Origin: Orrella sp037026685
GTDB taxonomy: Bacteria > Pseudomonadota > Gammaproteobacteria > Burkholderiales > Burkholderiaceae_B
Direction of reading: 5' to 3'
Assembly: GCF_037026685.1 (NCBI RefSeq)
Contig: NZ_JBANET010000010.1
Location: forward strand, 62,001 to 126,000
DNA: 64,000 bases
The notes under the pieces are model-generated. The model had not been told where the DNA came from. It saw only the letters and a list, made by a program, of their open reading frames with translations, and ran no database searches. The translations under genes were made by a program, and so were the position numbers. Shown here one piece after another: positions 8,044-15,456 of the stretch (position 1 is the first letter of the stretch; each line of letters opens with the position of its first letter).

Positions 8044-10074
8044 ATGCGGCTGTTTCTGTGCGAGAAGCCCTCCCAGGGCAAAGACATCGGCCGGATTCTC
8101 GGCGCCACCCAGCGCGGTGAAGGCTGCCTCAATGGCTCCGGCGTCACGGTCACCTGGTGCATCGGCCATCTCGTCGAAGCAGCAGCACCCGAGGTCTATG
8201 ACGCGGCGCTCAAGCGCTGGTCGCTGGAGCAGTTGCCCATCATTCCCCAGCAGTGGCGGGTCGAGGTCAAGCCGAAGACCGCCACGCAGTTCAAGGTCGT
8301 CAAGGCGCTTCTGGCGAAGGCGACCCACCTTGTCATTGCCACCGACGCCGACCGCGAGGGCGAGCTGATCGCCCGCGAGATCATCGACCTGTGCGGCTAC
8401 CGCGGTCCCATCGAACGCCTGTGGCTGTCGGCGCTCAACGATGCGTCCATCCGCACCGCGCTCGCCAAGCTGCGGCCCTCGGCCGAGACACTGCCGATGT
8501 ATTACTCGGCGCTGGCGCGCTCGCGCGCCGACTGGCTTGTGGGCATGAACCTCAGCCGGCTGTTCACCGTGCTCGGGCGGCAAGCCGGCTACGACGGCGT
8601 GCTGTCGGTCGGGCGTGTACAGACCCCGACGCTCAAACTCGTGGTGGACCGTGACCGAGAGATCGCGGCCTTCGTGTCCGTGCCGTACTGGGCCATCGAC
8701 GTGTCCTTGTCCGCAGGCGGTCAGACGTTCACCGCGCAGTGGGTGGCACCCGATGCCAGCGCCGACGACGCCGGCCGCTGCCTGCAGCAGCCCATCGCAC
8801 AGCAGGCCGCGCAGCAGATCCGCGCCGCGGGCAGTGCCCAGGTGGTGTCGGTCGAAACCGAGCGCGTGCGCGAAGGCCCGCCGCTGCTGTTCGACCTGGG
8901 CACCTTGCAGGAAGTCTGTTCCAAGCAGCTTGGGCTGGACGTGCAGGAGACACTGGAAATTGCCCAGGCCCTGTACGAGACGCACAAGGCCACGACGTAC
9001 CCGCGCTCGGATTCGGGCTACCTCCCCGAAAGCATGTTCGCCGAGGTGCCCACGGTCCTGGACAGCCTGCTAAAGACCGATCCCACGCTGGCCCCGATCA
9101 TGGGCCAGCTCGACCGCACCCAGCGCTCGCGCGCCTGGAACGACAGCAAGGTGACGGCGCACCACGGCATCATCCCGACGCTCGAACCCGCGAACCTCTC
9201 CGCCATGAGCGAGAAGGAGCAGGCGGTGTACCGGCTGATCCGGGCGCATTACCTGGCCCAGTTCCTCCCGCACCACGAGTTCGACCGCACCGTGGCGGAC
9301 CTCTCCTGCGGCCAGCAGAAGCTGGTGGCCACGGGCAAGCAGGTCGTCGTCAAGGGCTGGCGCCTGGTGCTGGCCGAGCCAGAACGTGAAGGCAGCGCCG
9401 ACGAGGACGGCGATGCCCCGCGCAGCCAGGTGCTGCCCGCATTGCGCGACGGGATGGCATGTCAGGTCGCCGGGGCCGACATCAAGGCCCTCAAGACGAT
9501 GCCGCCCAAGCCCTATACCCAGGGCGAACTGGTCAAGGCGATGAAGGGCGTTGCGCGTTTCGTGACCGACCCGCGCCTGAAGCAGAAGCTCAAGGACACG
9601 ACGGGCATCGGCACCGAGGCGACGCGGGCCAACATCATCAGCGGGCTGATCGCCCGCGGCTACATCGTGAAGAAGGGACGCTCCATCCGCGCATCGGATG
9701 CGGCGCTCACGCTGATAGACGCCGTGCCCGCGGCGATTGCCGACCCCGGCACCACCGCCGTCTGGGAACAGGCGCTGGACATGATCGAGGCCGGACAACT
9801 CACCCTGGATGTGTTCATCGGCAAGCAGGCTGCATGGATTTCGCAGTTGATCGCGCAGTACGGCAGCACGTCCCTGTCCATCAAGGTTCCCCAAGGACCG
9901 GCTTGTCCGCAGTGCGGCGCACCCACGCGCCAGCGCACCGGCAAGAGCGGCCCGTTCTGGTCGTGCAGTCGCTACCCCGCCTGCAAAGGCACGCTGCCGG
10001 TGGCAACCGGCACGTCCAGGCGTGGTGCCTCGCGTCCACGCCGTACCAGTGGCGGTGGCTGCAAAGGCGCCTGA
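8044..10074 (+). CDS. topB: DNA topoisomerase III (ICE form)
   Basis: 676-residue type IA topoisomerase. The Toprim domain opens MRLFLCEKPSQGKDIG and carries the metal-binding DADREGE at 101-107. The active-site tyrosine is Tyr319 in TTYPRSDSGYL. A C-terminal zinc finger starts at Cys621 (CPQC) and closes with a second Cys pair, followed by a basic Arg/Gly tail. It relaxes and decatenates DNA by passing strands through a single-strand break; ICE TopB proteins are thought to resolve replication or transfer intermediates. Length is close to E. coli TopB (653). No ORF upstream overlaps it. It ends the maintenance block. Confidence 0.95.
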   Translation: MRLFLCEKPSQGKDIGRILGATQRGEGCLNGSGVTVTWCIGHLVEAAAPEVYDAALKRWSLEQLPIIPQQWRVEVKPKTATQFKVVKALLAKATHLVIATDADREGELIAREIIDLCGYRGPIERLWLSALNDASIRTALAKLRPSAETLPMYYSALARSRADWLVGMNLSRLFTVLGRQAGYDGVLSVGRVQTPTLKLVVDRDREIAAFVSVPYWAIDVSLSAGGQTFTAQWVAPDASADDAGRCLQQPIAQQAAQQIRAAGSAQVVSVETERVREGPPLLFDLGTLQEVCSKQLGLDVQETLEIAQALYETHKATTYPRSDSGYLPESMFAEVPTVLDSLLKTDPTLAPIMGQLDRTQRSRAWNDSKVTAHHGIIPTLEPANLSAMSEKEQAVYRLIRAHYLAQFLPHHEFDRTVADLSCGQQKLVATGKQVVVKGWRLVLAEPEREGSADEDGDAPRSQVLPALRDGMACQVAGADIKALKTMPPKPYTQGELVKAMKGVARFVTDPRLKQKLKDTTGIGTEATRANIISGLIARGYIVKKGRSIRASDAALTLIDAVPAAIADPGTTAVWEQALDMIEAGQLTLDVFIGKQAAWISQLIAQYGSTSLSIKVPQGPACPQCGAPTRQRTGKSGPFWSCSRYPACKGTLPVATGTSRRGASRPRRTSGGGCKGA

Positions 10075-10275
10075 CCGCCCCCGTTCCCCGTGAGCCATGC
10101 CCGCCATCGGCGGCGTGGCCCGTGTCCCGCATGCCCTGCGGGACGCCCCAGCGCGCAACGCCTTCTTGCTCCGTGTGCGCGTCCCGTCCGGCCGTCCCCG
10201 GCCGCGGGACCTGAAGGTGGCTTCTCCGCGAACCGCACCCCGCGCGTTCTCCTCGTCTGCATTCCTTCCGCCGCT

Positions 10276-10536
10276 GCGAAGGGTCCCCCGATGGCTTGCC
10301 TGTGCGAGCCATCCGGAGACCCTTCGCGGTCAGCGGTATTCGGTGCCGGTGCCCGCCGGCGCAAAAACGGGCTCCCTTTGTGCGCGGATGTGCGCCAGAC
10401 GATGCCGGCCCCAGCCACGACATGGGCCGGGTGTGATTGCTTGATGAGCAGACGGTTCTAGCGACGACCGGGCCTGCCAATCAGCCCACGGGTGGTTCTT
10501 CTTTCCTCCCGAGCCGAAGGCCGTTGGGCCTTCGGC
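10276..10536. other. Structured non-coding stretch after topB (two large inverted repeats)
   Basis: The 709 bp between topB and the metal island hold no convincing gene. Two structures stand out. At 10276-10327, GCGAAGGGTC pairs with GACCCTTCGC and encloses a second stem, GATGGCT (10290-10296) with AGCCATC (10307-10313). At 10513-10536, GCCGAAGGCC and GGCCTTCGGC form a perfect 10-bp stem with a GTTG loop. Neither is followed by a T-run. They could be terminator relics, structured RNA, or single-strand origin or transfer signals. Confidence 0.5.
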
Positions 10537-10604
10537 GCCATTCTCCTGCCCATCAACGTCCCGGCCCGGCCATTGGCCTGGGCCACACGAACAGGAGAGA
10601 CGAC

Positions 10605-10753
10605 ATGCACCCTCAACCTTGCGCACCGCTGCTGTACGGCAGACGGAGGTCGAGAACGGCATGCCCGCCTATCGCGCGGCCATCGCCAATGGTACGCTCG
10701 GCTGCAGCCGAGGCCGTAGCCCAAAGGCTGGACTACCTCTTTTGCAGAGGTAA
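10605..10753 (+). pseudogene. Possible remnant of a small gene at the edge of the metal island
   Basis: ATG 10605 follows a strong AGGAG (10593-10597), but its frame soon becomes antisense to the CDF gene. A second frame reads APSTLRTAAVRQTEVENG into ATG 10661, then MPAYRAAIANGTLGC, and stops at 10751-10753. The combination of a good ribosome binding site with protein-like sequence in the next frame suggests a small gene broken by a frameshift and cut by the arrival of the metal-resistance DNA. I do not recognise the family, and the call is weak. Confidence 0.25.
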
Positions 10754-10783
10754 ACCTCGGGATGAACTGGGCGAAAACATGCC

Positions 10784-11419
10784 TTATGTGCCCGCCTTAC
10801 GGCGAGCTGTTTCCGATGCTTCGCGCAGGATTTCCCGCCCCCCATTCGCTGCGATTGCGGCCACGATGACGCCCAGCACCAGATCCGGGATGTTCGACCC
10901 GAACCCCATCACCAGCACCCCGGACAGCACAATCGCACCATTGACGATGGAGTCGTTGCTGGTAAAGATCGCTGACGCCTTGAAGTTCACATCTTCCCCG
11001 CGATGGCGGCGCAGTAGTCTGAGGCACACTAGGTTCAAAGCCGCGTTCAGCGCGGCCATGGCCATCATGGCTGGGCCGACAGGCTCTTCCCCTCCAGCGA
11101 AGCGGCGTAGGACTTCCAACAGCAGCAGCGCGGCCAGGCCGATTAGCAAGAAACCCGACAAGCGGGCCGCGCCCACCTTGACCGTTGCCGCACGACCGAC
11201 GGCATACAGGCTAACCGCATAGACCGACGCATCGGCGAGGTTGTCCAACCCGGCGCCCATCAGCGCCGTAGAGCCAGCCCAGATGCCAAGGGCAATGCCG
11301 GCGGCGGACTGCGTCAGGTTGATCAGCAACACAGTCAGAAGAATCTTTCGGTCCTTCGCATCGCTCGCATCTAGGCGGCCCAACTCGTCGTTTTCGTGAT
11401 TTCTGTGGTTTTCAGCCAT
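10784..11419 (-). CDS. Cation diffusion facilitator (CDF) family metal transporter
   Basis: 211 residues with five to six predicted membrane helices, for example ILLTVLLINLTQSAAGIALGIW and LSGFLLIGLAALLLLEVL. CDF-type polar residues lie in helix 2 (LDNLADASVY) and helix 5 (SNDSIVNGAIVLSG). CDF proteins export Zn, Cd, Co or similar ions in exchange for protons. It is a short version without the long cytoplasmic C-terminal domain. The protein begins with a His/Asn/Asp-rich segment (ENHRNHEND). It is transcribed leftward from a MerR-type promoter (11444-11474) and belongs with cadR and the P-type ATPase. The exact metal is not deducible. Confidence 0.85.
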   Translation of the reverse strand: MAENHRNHENDELGRLDASDAKDRKILLTVLLINLTQSAAGIALGIWAGSTALMGAGLDNLADASVYAVSLYAVGRAATVKVGAARLSGFLLIGLAALLLLEVLRRFAGGEEPVGPAMMAMAALNAALNLVCLRLLRRHRGEDVNFKASAIFTSNDSIVNGAIVLSGVLVMGFGSNIPDLVLGVIVAAIAANGGREILREASETARRKAGT

Positions 11420-11443
11420 GCATTGTTCCTTCCAAATCGATGG

Positions 11444-11474
11444 ATGCTGAAGCCTGTAGCGGCTGGAGAGTCAA
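11444..11474 (-). promoter_or_regulatory. MerR-type promoter for the CDF gene
   Basis: On the minus strand TTGACT (-35, 11474-11469) and CAGCAT (-10, 11449-11444) are separated by 19 bp. The spacer contains an AGCC-GGCT dyad. Over-long 19-20-bp spacers with a dyad mark promoters that MerR-family activators untwist on metal binding. CadR at 12495-12893 is the obvious candidate regulator. Confidence 0.6.
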
Positions 11475-11518
11475 GGCGCAGATGCAACGAACTTGCCACA
11501 GGGTCTTCCCGGACGCCC

Positions 11519-11549
11519 TTGACTCTACCGTAGCTAGAAGGTTTTCCAA
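11519..11549 (+). promoter_or_regulatory. MerR-type promoter for the sterol-desaturase relic
   Basis: TTGACT (11519-11524), then CTACCGTAGCTAGAAGG, then a 19-bp-spaced -10-like TTCCAA. It is nearly the same sequence as the cadA promoter at 12914-12944 (TTGACTCTA...CTAGA-GGTTTTC), so both are probably bound by CadR. It reads rightward into the pseudogene at 11577. Confidence 0.6.
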
Positions 11550-11576
11550 TCCAGTCAGAGCTTTAGGACAGAACAG

Positions 11577-12040
11577 ATGAGCACCAATGCGCCCCCTTCA
11601 TTGCGACTGTCATCCGGTATGGCTGCTATCCACTGATCCGTGGCGCCACTGCGGTTGTGCTCTTCGGCGAGCTCGCGACCGGCCGGCCGTCTTTTCCGAC
11701 GGAGCTACTCACAGTGATCGTCGCGCTCGCTTGTGCCGCCTTGCTAGAGGGCGGGCGGCCTTTCCACTCCCCGTTGAGCCAGTAGCGGCGTTCCAAGCTG
11801 TGGTTGGCCGTCGGCGCATGGCTCGGCTTCTTGGTCGTGCATCTGGCCTTCCAGCACTCCAATCTGGGATACCGGGTCGGGCCGTTGGGATTGTTGATCG
11901 GGGTGGCTGAAGCCCATCGCTGGCATCACAAGCGTGAGCACGAAGACGCCCAAGTCAACTACGGCGATTTCTGGATGCCCGGGGGCCACTTGTTCAGCGC
12001 TTTCCGGTCGCAAAAGCACACGCTGGGCGCCAAAGAGTGA
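11577..12040 (+). pseudogene. Decayed sterol desaturase/fatty acid hydroxylase family gene
   Basis: ATG 11577 starts MSTNAP and is thrown out of frame at a C5 run (11592-11596). The next frame continues FIATVIRYGCYPLIRGATAV through VALACAALLEGG and stops. After 11804 a third stretch reads to 12040 and holds HRWHHKREHEDAQVNYGDF, the histidine-box signature of the family's C-terminus. The central part, including the other His boxes, is missing. Family members of about 270 residues often accompany CadR-type metal operons. This copy cannot make an active enzyme. The frameshift, internal stop and large deletion are all visible. Confidence 0.75.
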
Positions 12041-12494
12041 CACTCAAGAAAGATGGACTTTCCAATGGACTACGGCCCGCAGCTTGTCTATCCCTTCCGG
12101 AGCCGGCCAGCAGCGGCAAACGCTTGCGCTGCTGGCTATACGATCTTGCCCACGTCGCATTCTTGCGCGAGTCGGGCCTTGCGGCTTCTTGCGAAGCGAT
12201 CGCGAGTTGCGTGGCGTGCCCATGAGTCGGGCCGCGTCGTGGCGCACTGCTACCTTGGCCTGCACCTGCACCTGCGCAGCCACGCCGCGATGCTCGGTCT
12301 GGCCTGGAGAACCCGTAAGGTGGCGGAGATTGCGGCGCGCAGGTCGTCCGGCTCGCGCTGGCTCCTGTGGGCCACGCCCTCGGTCGCACGCCGTCTCAAA
12401 ACGTCAGAACCGCGCGCTTTCGCATGATGGAGCGCGGCACGTGGCTCTCAGAACTGGACCCGATCACTTCCAGCACCGATGACACGCTCGAGCT
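12041..12494. other. 454-bp stretch with no supported gene
   Basis: Reading frames here are short or lack ribosome binding sites and family resemblance on either strand. It lies between the desaturase relic and the end of cadR and is probably leftover DNA from rearrangement of the metal island. No repeats or terminator with a T-run were found. Confidence 0.5.
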
Positions 12495-12893
12495 TCAGGC
12501 GGGCTCGGCCAAGCTGTTGAGAATGCCGCACTCGCGCGAGGTTCGGGCGCTATCGCAGGAGCGTCGCAGATCCATTAACTCGCGCTCCAAGGCGCGCAAT
12601 TCCTTCATCTTGGTCCGCACTTGCGCGATATGAGCGTCGACCAGCGCGTTCACCTCGCCGCAGCCCAACTCTGGCCGATCCCGTAAGTTCAGCAGTTGAC
12701 GGATCTCATCCAGCGTCATGTCCTTCGCCCGGCAGCGGCGGATGAACAGCAAGCGCTGCAAATGGACTTCGTCATAGAGCCTGAAGTTGCCCTCGCTACG
12801 TGCAGGCTCGGGCAGCAAGCCTTCTGACTCGTAAAAGCGCACGGTCTGCACCAAGCAATCTGCCTTCTTGCCCAGTTCACCGATCCGCATCAT
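12495..12893 (-). CDS. cadR: Cd(II)/Pb(II)-responsive MerR-family regulator
   Basis: 132 residues. The N-terminal winged HTH is MRIGELGKKADCLVQTVRFYESEGLLP and the coupling helices follow. The metal-site cysteines of the CadR/PbrR group are present: one in LGCGEVNALVDAHI (about 77), one in RRSCDSA (about 111) and one in SRECGIL (about 121). These regulators bind their operator dyad as dimers and switch on transcription when Cd, Pb or Zn binds. Start is ATG 12893 or the adjacent 12890. It diverges from the cadA homologue across 91 bp carrying a typical 19-bp-spacer promoter. Confidence 0.92.
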   Translation of the reverse strand: MMRIGELGKKADCLVQTVRFYESEGLLPEPARSEGNFRLYDEVHLQRLLFIRRCRAKDMTLDEIRQLLNLRDRPELGCGEVNALVDAHIAQVRTKMKELRALERELMDLRRSCDSARTSRECGILNSLAEPA

Positions 12894-12913
12894 GGTTGCT
12901 TCCTATAAAAAAC

Positions 12914-12944
12914 TTGACTCTATATCTACTAGAGGTTTTCTAAT
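12914..12944 (+). promoter_or_regulatory. CadR-controlled promoter/operator of the P-type ATPase gene
   Basis: TTGACT (12914-12919), 19-bp spacer with the dyad CTATATCTACTAGAG, and -10 TCTAAT (12939-12944). This is the classical MerR-family metal promoter. Transcription would begin near 12951, which places ATG 12943/12946 outside the transcript and favours ATG 12985 as the ATPase start. Confidence 0.75.
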
Positions 12945-12984
12945 GATGGCATCCGGGGAAAACCTTGTCAATGAAGAGCGATCT

Positions 12985-14205
12985 ATGAACAAAGAACCTT
13001 CCAGCCCATGCGCCTGCTCCGGCGGCAATGGCCAACAGACGGCGTGCGCCAGTGAGCAGGCCAGCACTGAAACCACCGTTTTCCACGTGAGCAACATGGA
13101 TTGCCGCAATGAGGAAGCACTGGTGCGGCGAACGCTGGAGGGCATGCCCGGTGTCGAGCGGCTCCTGTTCGATCTTCCGCAGCGTTTGTTGACCATTTCG
13201 CACCGCGAAGTCTCGGCCGATGCCTTGGAGCAAGCGCTGAATTCGGTGGGCATGAAGGCTCAGGCTGTCCGAGACGCCGCCGTGTCGACCACCTACCGCA
13301 TCGAGAACATGGACTGCCCGAGCGAGGAGAAACTCATCCGCTCGCACCTCGGGGCAGTCGAGGGAATTCAGGACCTCGACTTCGACCTCGCTGAGCGCAC
13401 CCTGTCGGTGAAACACCTCGCTCAGGCACGCGCGCAGATGGAGCAGGTCCTGGCCTCGATCGGCATGCGCGCCAAGGAGCAGACCTTCGGCCACACGGGG
13501 CCGATCGAAGCCGCGGCTGTGATCCCATCCTCGGCCCTGCAGCAGCAACCAACCGCTGCCGTTTCCGCGCCGCCGATCGGCGAGCGGGTGACGTACCGGA
13601 TCGAGAACATGGATTGCCCGACGGAAGAAGCGCTGATCCGCGACCGGCTGGGCAAGCTGCCGGGTGTGACCGCGCTCGACTTCAATCTGATGCAGCGTGT
13701 GCTGGGAGTCCAGCACACGCTGGCGACCTCAGCGCCGATCGAGAAGGCGCTTGCTTCCATTGGAATGCAGGCTGCGCGGCAGGACATGCAGACAGCCACC
13801 ACGGTACTTCGCATCGCGAAGATGGACTGTCCGACCGAGGAAAGTCTGATCCGCGGCAAGCTGCAAGGCATGCCGGGCGTGCAGGGAATGGATTTCAACC
13901 TGATGCAGCGCACGCTCACGGTTCGGCACACACCCGACGCGATCAAGCCGGCAGTCGAAGCCATCGAATCGCTGGGCATGGAAGCCGAGGTCCAGAGGAC
14001 TGATGAGCCGCGCGATGCCCCGGTGGCCGCGCACAAGACCAATTGGTGGCCGATGGCGGTTTCGGGCGTTGCGGCGGTGGCCGCCGAAGGCGTGTACTGG
14101 GTCAACGACGGCAATCATTGGGCCGTGATCGTGCTGGCACTGGTTTCGATCTTCACCGGCGGCCTCAGCACCTACAAGAAGGGCTGGATCGCGCTGAAGA
14201 ACCTC
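12985..14205 (+). pseudogene. cadA: 5' part of a Cd/Pb/Zn P1B-type ATPase gene interrupted by an IS
   Basis: This part encodes about 407 residues. After a Cys-rich start (PCACSGGNGQQTACA) come four tandem HMA-like domains, each with a motif of the form NMDCxxEE or KMDCPTEE and a single Cys instead of CxxC. The first two transmembrane helices follow, ending at IALKNL. ATG 12985 is chosen because earlier ATGs lie in or before the -10 element. The sequence resumes in the same frame after the IS at 15461, and removing the IS with one CCTC copy restores ...ALKNLNLNMN. The intact protein would have about 970 residues. As it stands the pump is truncated before all catalytic motifs. Confidence 0.9.
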
Positions 14206-14266
14206 TGGGCTTGCCCCACCTCTCCGGACGGATCAGATGGCATGATCATGCCTGGAGAGGGAATCA

Positions 14267-14563
14267 ATGGCACGAAACAGAAGACATTTCACGGACGAGT
14301 TCAAGCGCGAGGCGGTGCGGCTGGCCGAGCAGCCTGACAGCAACATATCGCGCGTGGCGCAGGACCTGGGCTTGGACCCCAGCGTTCTGAGGCGCTGGGT
14401 CGGGCAGATGCGCGGCGGCACCTGGGAGCCGATGGCAGGCAAGCCGCTCAAGAGCGCCCAGCAGCAGGAGATCGAGCAACTGCGCCGAGAGTTGGCCAAG
14501 GTCAAGACCGAACGGGACATATTAAAAAAAGCGGTCGGATACTTTGCCAAGGACCAGACATGA
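14267..14563 (+). CDS. IS3-family transposase OrfA
   Basis: 98 residues. An N-terminal HTH_8-type helix-turn-helix (RRHFTDEFKREAVRLAEQ) is followed by a leucine-zipper-like helix (QQQEIEQLRRELAKVKTERDIL) near the end. OrfA binds the IS ends and regulates OrfAB. The zipper is immediately followed by the A-rich slippery run, where a -1 shift would join it to OrfB. The TGA overlaps the ATG of orfB. Confidence 0.93.
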   Translation: MARNRRHFTDEFKREAVRLAEQPDSNISRVAQDLGLDPSVLRRWVGQMRGGTWEPMAGKPLKSAQQQEIEQLRRELAKVKTERDILKKAVGYFAKDQT

Positions 14564-15420
14564 AGTATCCGTTCATTGCCCGACATCGGGTCGTCTGGTC
14601 GGTCAGCGAGTTATGCCGAACCTTGGGTGTGTCGCGCAGCGGCTTTTACGAGTGGCATGGCCGCTCGCCCAGCGCTCGGGTGCAGGCCAACGAGCGGTTG
14701 ACGGGCCGTATCCGAGAGAGCTTCCAGGCCAGTGACCGGACATACGGCAGCCCTCGGGTATGGCGGGATTTGCGCGCGTGGGGCGAGCGCTGCGGTAGGC
14801 ATCGAGTGGCACGTCTGATGCGCCTGGCAAACCTCGTGGCACGAACCAGGCGCCGTCGCCATCCGTCAGATACAGGGCCAAGATCGGCTCATGCGATCGC
14901 CGCCAACGTGCTGAATCGAGACTTTACGGCTCGCGCGCCCAACCAAAAATGGGTGGCTGACTTCACCTATGTCTGGACTGCGGAGGGCTGGCTTTACGTG
15001 GCGGCCGTCATGGACCTGTACTCGCGTCGTATCGTCGGTTGGTCCATGCAGACCAGCATGACGTCGCAGTTGGTGACCGACGCCCTGATGATGGCGTTGC
15101 ACCGGCGAGGCCGGCCGCGCGAAGTCCTGCATCACTCCGACCAGGGTAGCCAGTACACCAGCGAGCCGTTCCAGATGCTGCTGGCCGACGCCGGGATCGT
15201 GTGCAGCATGAGCAAGCGCGGGGACTGCTGGGATAATGCCGCCATGGAGAGCTTCTTCTCCACGCTGAAAACCGAACGGCTGAACCGACGCATTCACCGA
15301 TCCCGAGATGAGTGCCGCGCCGACGTGTTCGACTACATCGAGCGGTTCTACAACGCACGACGCCAGCACTCAACGCTGGGATACGTCAGCCCCATGCAGT
15401 TCGAGGCGGCAACTTGTTAG
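14560..15420 (+). CDS. IS3-family transposase OrfB (DDE integrase core)
   Basis: 286 residues. It has the HTH_21 region near the start, then an rve integrase core with the catalytic triad: Asp in VADFTYVW, Asp in HSDQGSQY and Glu in NAAMESFF, the latter two 35 residues apart. It ends with the typical FYNARRQHSTLGYVSP. The gene looks intact. ATGA overlap with orfA allows coupled translation in addition to frameshifting. Confidence 0.95.
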   Translation: MKYPFIARHRVVWSVSELCRTLGVSRSGFYEWHGRSPSARVQANERLTGRIRESFQASDRTYGSPRVWRDLRAWGERCGRHRVARLMRLANLVARTRRRRHPSDTGPRSAHAIAANVLNRDFTARAPNQKWVADFTYVWTAEGWLYVAAVMDLYSRRIVGWSMQTSMTSQLVTDALMMALHRRGRPREVLHHSDQGSQYTSEPFQMLLADAGIVCSMSKRGDCWDNAAMESFFSTLKTERLNRRIHRSRDECRADVFDYIERFYNARRQHSTLGYVSPMQFEAATC

Positions 15421-15456
15421 GTTAACCAACCTGTCCGGCGAGACGGGGCAAGCCCA

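Larger units (their letters stand above)
14206..15456 (+). mobile_element. 1251-bp IS3-family insertion sequence
   Basis: The ends are inverted: TGGGCTTGCCCC at the left (14206-14217) and its complement at the right (15445-15456). Looser matching continues inward (CTC-CCGGAC-G). The target CCTC is duplicated at 14202-14205 and 15457-15460. The element contains overlapping orfA and orfB and an A7G run at 14524-14531, the usual site for programmed frameshifting to make OrfAB. The 4-bp duplication and size fit IS3-family members. The subgroup is not certain. The clean duplication indicates a simple, probably recent insertion. Confidence 0.95.

Noticed and set aside
7819..8985. 388-residue minus-strand frame over topB
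   Set aside because: Shadow of topB; composition is the mirror of its codon bias.
10437..11222. 261-residue plus frame over the CDF gene
   Set aside because: Mostly antisense to the transporter, whose membrane helices and promoter are clear.
12943..12948. Upstream ATGs as start of the P-type ATPase
   Set aside because: They overlap the -10 element and precede the predicted transcription start.
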